Source of the DNA: Phoronis pallida
Lineage: Eukaryota; Phoronida; Phoronidae
Length of the DNA stretch: 11,205 nt
Reading direction: 5' to 3'
Assembly: GCA_028565715.1 (NCBI GenBank)
Contig: JAOXYC010213906.1
Location: 1 to 11,205 of the forward strand
The notes under the pieces were generated by a model, which was not told the origin of the DNA, searched no databases, and saw nothing but the letters and a program-made list of their open reading frames with translations. Each line of letters opens with the position of its first letter. Position 1 is the stretch's first letter. Positions 9,401 to 11,205 of this stretch are shown here, piece by piece. Made by a program: the position numbers and the translations under genes.

Positions 9401-10492
9401 TCGTCTTGCATCATCAGGGAATAAAACTATTAGAGTAGCGAACACTGAGAATTAAATAACACGTTAGAATCATTGAATGTGAGAACCCTATTGTGAATCA
9501 GCAGGATACCGGGTTTTCCTGCGTCCTCCACCTGTTTCTCTAGTTTGGCGCTTGCATTTTCCTGCCACATTAGTCATTTGAATTCATGTAGTGATCGGTT
9601 GTATTTAAATTTGCTCCGAAGTGTTATTGCTCAGTGTTTGCTACTCTAAAGTTTTATTCCCTGGTGATGTCTAGTGCAAGACGAAATATTGGATTATTTG
9701 TGATTGTGTATGGATTTAGTGATTGTCTGTTTCAATAAAATGTGGATCTCAAGATTCAGGTGATTGTTATGATGTCCCTTGGACAATTGCTACACAGTTT
9801 GGACTCTGTCCCTGTCAAAAACACCTTCAGGCGCGTTGAACGTTTATCAACGAAATTGATTAAAACACAAATGTTTGAATGAGAAGATTTTGCCGACTTG
9901 CACTAATTTTAGAATCGGTTTACGTTTATGTGGGTGCTCTTTTATCCGTTTCAGAGAAGTGTTGCTCATGACGCCGTAGAAGCAATAGAAAAAGTACGCG
10001 GGACAAAATACTGGGTAGCTTCGCCAGCAGAACTATTTGGTAAGTGTTAATAAAAGGAAAGAACCCCGGGATGAACAGGGTGTTTGAAAGCTCCCACGGC
10101 AACGACATTAAAAGTATTAATCTGGTCTGCTGGACTCATCAAGTTCTCCGGTCTTACACAACCGTCACATACTTATTTTTGTTCAACATTTTTTCACGTG
10201 TCCCTTTAACTATTTTATATTACACATTTAGATCTAGTATACATAGTATTATTGTTATGAGTATGAGTGTTGTCATATTTGATTTATAAATCCGTATATT
10301 TTAGGCTCTACATCAGGTGGCTCGCTTGATTGGGCTTTGGGAGTCGCTGGGATACCTTATTCATATGTGTATGAGCTGGGACCAGCATTTTCTGTTCCTC
10401 TTGGTTTCATTGTGGGCAAATCGGAAATACAGCCAAACTGCGAGGAAGCGTGGGCGGGGCTGAATGCAATGCTTGGAGCGATGAAACGTTGA
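3321..10492 (+). CDS. M14A metallocarboxypeptidase (carboxypeptidase A/B-like), eight exons, 5' end missing
   Basis: Joining 3321-3494, 3924-4025, 5798-5908, 6304-6411, 7460-7556, 8007-8218, 9955-10039 and 10305-10492 gives 358 codons and a stop, with every phase compatible. Family members are Zn-dependent exopeptidases, usually secreted as zymogens, that remove C-terminal residues. In order the protein shows a Ser-rich basic linker (residues 1-58), IGRSHEGR (start of the fold), GLHAREW (zinc motif), ANPDGY, RLWRKDRS (Arg127 region), GVDLNRNW (Asn144-Arg145), DPCS, the SYGN region, SGGSLDW and VYELG (general base Glu270). The two conserved Cys that pair in CPA are present (TCLG, DPCS). Leu at position 255 points to CPA-like hydrophobic specificity if the protein is active. 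The catalytic domain is about 300 residues, the normal length. Met replaces zinc ligand His196 and Gly sits at Tyr248, so activity is doubtful. No start codon or propeptide was located, so the 5' end is open. Confidence 0.93.
3777..3808. repeat. Perfect hairpin in the intron after exon A
   Basis: ATTGCCAACGT at 3777-3787 is followed after 10 bases by its exact reverse complement at 3798-3808. Outside it, ATTGG/CCAAT-type segments (about 3740 and 3815) pair again, so this may be the core of a larger degraded foldback. It lies in intron 3495-3923, in which I see nothing else. Confidence 0.55.
3924..4025 (+). CDS. Carboxypeptidase exon B: IGRSHEGR segment
   Basis: A long T tract ending TTCAG precedes 3924, and GTATAT follows 4025. 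The exon has 34 codons, phase 0 at both ends. It reads ITMWLYGMA at its start, matching the family's helix I..WL..LA. It then reads VIGRSHEGRKLTVMQ, matching the strongly conserved IG.S.EGR.L segment of the first beta strands in M14A enzymes. The middle (ARRRKDIARSR) is unusually Arg-rich. The donor GTATAT is weaker than the others in the gene. Confidence 0.88.
4026..4780. other. Intron, first part: no recognised feature
   Basis: This is AT-rich intron sequence between exon B and the foldback element. The run from about 4320 to 4640, with many short A/T tracts, has the look of old repeat sequence, but I cannot assign a family. The open frame on the - strand at 4040-4240 resembles nothing I know and is probably chance. 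Confidence 0.4.
4781..5341. repeat. GC-rich foldback / MITE-like element with nested palindromes
   Basis: The left end CACCCGCACACCTAGCGCGA (4781-4800) is the reverse complement of the right end (to 5341). A longer outer arm also pairs: 4866-4893 matches 5296-5322 in inverted orientation, including GCGCAACATTAAAGCT. The ACACCTAGCGCGATTGCCGCG unit recurs forward near 4787, 4854, 5002, 5105 and 5205, and inverted near 5135, 5240 and 5314. Two of these form near-perfect palindromes (5104-5147 and 5203-5260). A further inner pair is GTTGCAGAAAAGG at about 5084 against CCTTTTCTGCAAC at about 5268. No coding frame and no clear target duplication are seen. The base composition is strikingly GC-rich compared with the flanks. 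Confidence 0.8.
5342..5797. other. Intron remainder before the HARE exon
   Basis: No recognised element lies here. An ATG frame at 5401-5598 encodes 65 residues with a hydrophobic middle, but it has no family resemblance and lies inside an intron of the gene on the same strand, so I do not call it a gene. The 3' end, AATTCATATTTTCATAG, is the acceptor for exon 5798. Confidence 0.4.
5798..5908 (+). CDS. Carboxypeptidase exon C: zinc-binding HxxE motif
   Basis: The acceptor is TTTTCATAG and the donor is AAG followed by GTAATA; 37 codons, phase 0 at both ends. It encodes PKPIIYIDGGLHAREWIS, the hallmark M14 block. His at 5858-5860 and Glu at 5867-5869 correspond to zinc ligands His69 and Glu72 of bovine CPA. 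The Arg between them corresponds to Arg71. The rest (ITTSLCLIDK) is the following helix. All the residues expected in this block are intact. Confidence 0.95.
5909..6303. other. Intron between exons C and D
   Basis: No repeat or gene is recognised in this 395-base intron. It begins GTAATA and ends TTCTTCGCAG. Confidence 0.6.
6304..6411 (+). CDS. Carboxypeptidase exon D: ANPDGY segment
   Basis: The acceptor is ACCTTCTTCGCAG and the donor GTAAGT begins at 6412; 36 codons, phase 0 at both ends. It encodes a surface helix (DNTQSQELLEYYDFH) and then ILPLANPDGYVYSYAEN, which matches the conserved [IV]xPxxNPDGYxY strand and turn of M14A enzymes. Spacing from HARE to NPDGY is as in the family, so no exon is missing between C and D. 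Confidence 0.94.
6472..6686 (-). pseudogene. Penelope-like element fragment, inverted copy with internal deletion
   Basis: Read on the - strand, this encodes FKLALKSFKVGDLL and then KIPFALKSVVVYKFVC and AAYIGETRTHL, the same GIY-YIG entry region as the + strand copy that begins at 6687. Bases 6472-6599 are the reverse complement of about 6687-6852 with high identity. The inverted copy lacks 38 bases after CTAACAAC, which breaks the frame inside the endonuclease domain. Homology with the other copy stops at 6472. The two fragments are joined head to head at about 6686-6687. Such inverted, truncated arrangements are known for Penelope-like elements. Confidence 0.8.
6687..7009 (+). pseudogene. 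Penelope-like retroelement, C-terminal GIY-YIG endonuclease domain (5'-truncated)
   Basis: The frame is open from the 6680s to a TGA at 7007-7009. An upstream ATG at 6596 belongs to the inverted copy and is accidental. The protein reads KIPFALKSVVVYKFVC, then CAGCRAAYIGETRRHL, TRIKEHL and SHIFMHL, and ends with ILDSDTNQFKLRLKEVLI and LNAQLSHEL. This matches the GIY-YIG domain of the Neptune-like group of Penelope-like elements: the two half motifs (VVY and YIG), the downstream Arg, the catalytic-type Glu in LKEV, and the Asn in LNAQ. The Cys pair preceding YIG is also typical. The reverse transcriptase part is missing, so the copy is not autonomous. It sits in the intron between exons D and E of the carboxypeptidase, in the same orientation. 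Confidence 0.88.
7010..7165 (+). mobile_element. Probable 3' untranslated tail of the Penelope-like fragment
   Basis: After the stop codon comes T-rich sequence and then a small stem-loop followed by GAAACATGTCGAC at 7149-7161. Many Penelope-like elements end with a GAAAC..GTC segment derived from a hammerhead ribozyme. The end point near 7165 is inferred from this motif only, as no second copy is available to define it. Confidence 0.4.
7121..7158 (+). ncRNA. Degenerate hammerhead-ribozyme-like motif (tentative)
   Basis: AATGTG (7130-7135) pairs with CACATT (7143-7148) around a 7-base loop. GAAAC (7149-7153) and ATGTC (7154-7158) follow directly. In a hammerhead the order is CUGANGA, stem II, GAAA, stem III, GUC. 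Here the first core box is poor: either CTTGAGA at 7121 or GTGAAGA at 7133, the latter one base from the CTGAAGA form but giving only a very short stem II. It is probably a decayed or rearranged copy. Context next to a Penelope-like element supports the idea. Confidence 0.22.
7166..7459. other. Intron remainder before exon E
   Basis: No recognised feature apart from two competing acceptor sites, TATATAG ending at 7435 and GGAAAAG ending at 7459, which are 24 bases apart and in the same frame. Confidence 0.5.
7460..7556 (+). CDS. Carboxypeptidase exon E: RLWRKDRS and GVDLNRNW
   Basis: The exon has 97 bases: phase 0 at the start, phase 1 at the end (GGC G, then GTAAGT). It encodes RLWRKDRS, with Arg at 7469-7471 matching Arg127 of CPA, then TCLGVDLNRNW, with Asn at 7529-7531 and Arg at 7532-7534 matching the substrate-carboxylate-binding Asn144-Arg145. 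The Cys at 7511-7513 matches the first disulfide Cys. I chose the acceptor at 7459 because it makes ..YSYAEN-RLWRK.. the same length as bovine CPA. The upstream acceptor at 7435 would add eight in-frame residues (KEEFSLEK). Confidence 0.93.
7557..8006. other. Intron between exons E and F
   Basis: No repeat or gene recognised. Overlapping open frames on both strands at about 7700-7929 encode nothing familiar. The intron ends TTTGTTTACAG. Confidence 0.55.
8007..8218 (+). CDS. Carboxypeptidase exon F: DPCS and altered third zinc-ligand region
   Basis: The exon has 212 bases, begins with two bases completing a Glu codon, and ends in phase 0 before GTAAGT. It encodes DPCSLNYPGSEPYSS (family: PCSE.Y.GP...S), with the second disulfide Cys at 8030-8032. 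A helix follows, then EVLAYISLMSYGNGILLPWGYT, which aligns without gaps to the CPA segment holding zinc ligand His196 and Tyr198. Here the ligand position is Met (ATG at 8147-8149), while the following Ser-Tyr and the PWGYT strand are kept. Changing a His codon to ATG takes at least two base changes. Confidence 0.93.
8219..8600. other. Intron, part before the TA-flanked element
   Basis: Non-coding intron sequence. A small imperfect stem-loop lies at about 8297-8317 (GGTAACC ... GGTTAC). There is a TTTCAG at about 8484-8489, but no carboxypeptidase exon is expected here, because exons F and G join with normal family spacing. Confidence 0.5.
8601..9070. mobile_element. Non-autonomous DNA transposon (MITE-like), TA target duplication
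   Basis: The 34-base ends match in 33 positions as inverted repeats (8601-8634 and 9037-9070). They start CCGTATAACCCCGC and contain GAGCGCATGCGCCTAT. TA directly flanks both ends (8599-8600 and 9071-9072), as in Tc1/mariner/pogo-type insertions. The element is 470 bases and carries no full transposase. It does contain a frame at 8790-8915 ending in a very acidic tail (VSDDNLGVEDTTSSDESTES, then stop), like the acidic C-terminal tails of pogo/Tigger-type transposases. That suggests an internally deleted derivative. It lies in intron 8219-9954. Confidence 0.85.
8790..8915 (+). pseudogene. Possible transposase C-terminal remnant inside the MITE
   Basis: An open frame of 41 codons after an in-frame TAA, ending in TAA at 8913-8915. 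The last 28 residues are rich in Asp, Glu and Ser. The position close to one end of the element, the stop codon and the acidic composition agree with the end of a pogo-like transposase gene. The frame is too short to prove it, and composition alone is weak evidence. Confidence 0.3.
9101..9118. repeat. Small hairpin with TTCG loop
   Basis: CAACC at 9102-9106 and GGTTG at 9111-9115 form a five-pair stem closed by TTCG, 30 bases beyond the end of the TA-flanked element. A comparable CACC-TTCG-GGTG hairpin occurs near 537-548. Function unknown. Confidence 0.35.
9312..9776. mobile_element. Inverted-repeat element with arms of about 140 bases
   Basis: The left arm (9312 to about 9450) and right arm (about 9630 to 9776) are inverted copies with high identity and a few small gaps. 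Both outer ends begin GACATCATAACAATCACC. Shared internal blocks include ACAAATAATCCAATATTTCG and CAGGGAATAAAACT. The central 180 bases hold no reading frame of note. No convincing target duplication is seen. This is a MITE or foldback unrelated in sequence to the one at 8601-9070 and to the GC-rich one at 4781-5341. Confidence 0.82.
9955..10039 (+). CDS. Carboxypeptidase exon G: helix before the catalytic loop
   Basis: The acceptor is TTTATCCGTTTCAG, and the donor GTAAGT begins at 10040. The exon has 85 bases, phase 0 in and phase 1 out. It encodes RSVAHDAVEAIEKVRGTKYW and then VASPAELF. This matches the family's ..A..A..AL....GT.Y..G.... segment that leads into the Tyr248 loop. From GT to the SGG of the next exon there are 19 residues, the same as in bovine CPA. 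Confidence 0.9.
10040..10304. other. Intron between exons G and H
   Basis: Short AT-rich intron from GTAAGT to TATATTTTAG. An open + strand frame across it (10044-10289) has no family resemblance and is read here as intron. Confidence 0.8.
10305..10492 (+). CDS. Carboxypeptidase exon H: SGGSLDW, Glu270 and C terminus
   Basis: The first codon is split by the intron (G + GC, Gly). It encodes GSTSGGSLDWALGVAGIPYS, then YVYELGPAFSVPLGFI and a final helix, with TGA at 10490-10492. Glu at 10373-10375 matches the general base Glu270. Leu at 10325-10327 is at the specificity position (255), where CPA has Ile and CPB has Asp. Gapless alignment puts the split Gly codon at Tyr248. The tail (EIQPNCEEAWAGLNAML) matches the terminal helix of the family, so the C terminus is complete. 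Confidence 0.94.
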
Positions 10493-10552
10493 CTGGATTT
10501 TTGAACATTTTAGTGAATTTGAATTGAATTCGAAACATTTATTTCAGAAAAT

Positions 10553-10558
10553 AATAAA
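10553..10558 (+). terminator. Polyadenylation signal AATAAA
   Basis: A canonical AATAAA lies 60 bases after the carboxypeptidase stop codon, in an AT-rich 3' region and in the right orientation. The cleavage site is not visible from sequence alone. Confidence 0.65.
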
Positions 10559-10616
10559 ATACATATATACATAAGGAAAATTTTCTTTCAAGCATGTGTT
10601 GTTAAACTGTAATGAC

Positions 10617-10699
10617 CATTTTGCGTTTGCAAGGCGAATGAGACACTTCTCATACTGACGTATTTGAATTTTTTCTCCTCGCCTTGCAAACGCAAAATG
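10617..10699. repeat. Perfect 21-bp inverted repeat (hairpin)
   Basis: CATTTTGCGTTTGCAAGGCGA at 10617-10637 has its exact reverse complement at 10679-10699. The 41-base loop contains a smaller hairpin (ATGAGA ... TCTCAT, 10638-10653). It lies 59 bases beyond the AATAAA, so it is either downstream of the transcript or in an extended 3' UTR. It could be a tiny foldback element or a structured RNA. Confidence 0.8.
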
Positions 10700-10783
10700 A
10701 AAAGAAAATCTCCTGCCGGTGTACACCAATGTTAACATAAGGATAATTATAAGAAATAATACTATCTGAGGAGACCTCCAGAA

Positions 10784-10800
10784 GGTTTTTTCAAAAAACC
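10784..10800. repeat. Short perfect hairpin
   Basis: GGTTTTTT and AAAAAACC form an eight-pair stem around a single C (10784-10800). Purine-rich GAGGAG repeats flank it on both sides (about 10767 and 10803). Nothing further can be said. Confidence 0.5.
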
Positions 10801-11205
10801 GCTGAGGAGGAGGCCACCAATATAAATAATAAATATCCTTAATTAGTGATGAAATATACGTTTGAAAATAATTTTTTTGTAATTCTATTTCAGAGAGTCA
10901 CGCTTTGAGGGGTCAACTTTCAAGAATTGTTGTAACGCTTGTTTCTTAAAGGACAGGACAACCATTTTTGAATTTATGTCTAGGATGGTTGACAATGCTA
11001 TCATTATGCTAGAAAAATCAATTTTAGTGAAAAAAAATTGTTTTTTGAAAAATTTATTTTTGATATTTTGATCAAATCTGTGATGTCATAATAAGTAAAA
11101 TTTGCTCTAAACACATTGGAAAAATTCTTTTTTCTTAAATAATTTCAAGATTTGAATTCCAAACAAGAAAATGGCCAAATATATTCATAGCTATGAGTCT
11201 TACAT
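10801..11205. other. 3' flank: no recognised gene
   Basis: AT-rich sequence with long A and T runs. No coding frame or known repeat is recognised. An AGGACAGGACAACCATTTTT segment at about 10950-10970 has the look of dispersed repeat sequence, but a family cannot be assigned. Confidence 0.4.

Overview
This is eukaryotic (metazoan) DNA. It is AT-rich and intron-dense, with short exons bounded by GT..AG sites, and it is full of degraded transposable elements. The content (an animal-type zinc carboxypeptidase, a Penelope-like retroelement with a GIY-YIG domain, and several miniature inverted-repeat elements) suggests an invertebrate animal, perhaps a marine one such as an echinoderm, hemichordate or mollusc. 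The sequence alone does not settle the clade.

The one gene I can support is on the + strand, from 3321 to 10492. It is an M14A metallocarboxypeptidase (carboxypeptidase A/B family) split into eight exons whose reading phases all join: 3321-3494, 3924-4025, 5798-5908, 6304-6411, 7460-7556, 8007-8218, 9955-10039 and 10305-10492. Together they encode 358 residues: a Ser-rich, basic linker followed by an almost exactly full-length catalytic domain of about 300 residues. No long ORF covers it, so an ORF-based reading would miss nearly all of it. The signal peptide and activation propeptide should lie upstream, but I could not identify them with confidence. One weak extra exon (2694-2760) is offered. 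The most interesting point about the protein is that two catalytic positions look changed. The third zinc ligand (His196 in bovine CPA numbering) is Met, and the position of Tyr248 is Gly. The other zinc ligands, Arg127, Asn144/Arg145 and Glu270 are kept. This suggests a pseudoenzyme or an early pseudogene.

The introns hold the mobile DNA. Intron 4026-5797 carries a GC-rich foldback element with nested palindromes (4781-5341). Intron 6412-7459 carries two head-to-head fragments of a Penelope-like element (about 6472-7165), including a GIY-YIG endonuclease reading frame. Intron 8219-9954 carries two separate inverted-repeat elements: 8601-9070, with TA target duplications, 34-bp ends and a short acidic reading frame; and 9312-9776, with arms of about 140 bp. 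Bases 1-2693 and the tail after 10700 hold no gene I recognise.

The gene ends with a TGA at 10490-10492 and an AATAAA at 10553-10558. A perfect 21-bp inverted repeat follows at 10617-10699. I see no convincing operon, CRISPR array, rRNA or tRNA.
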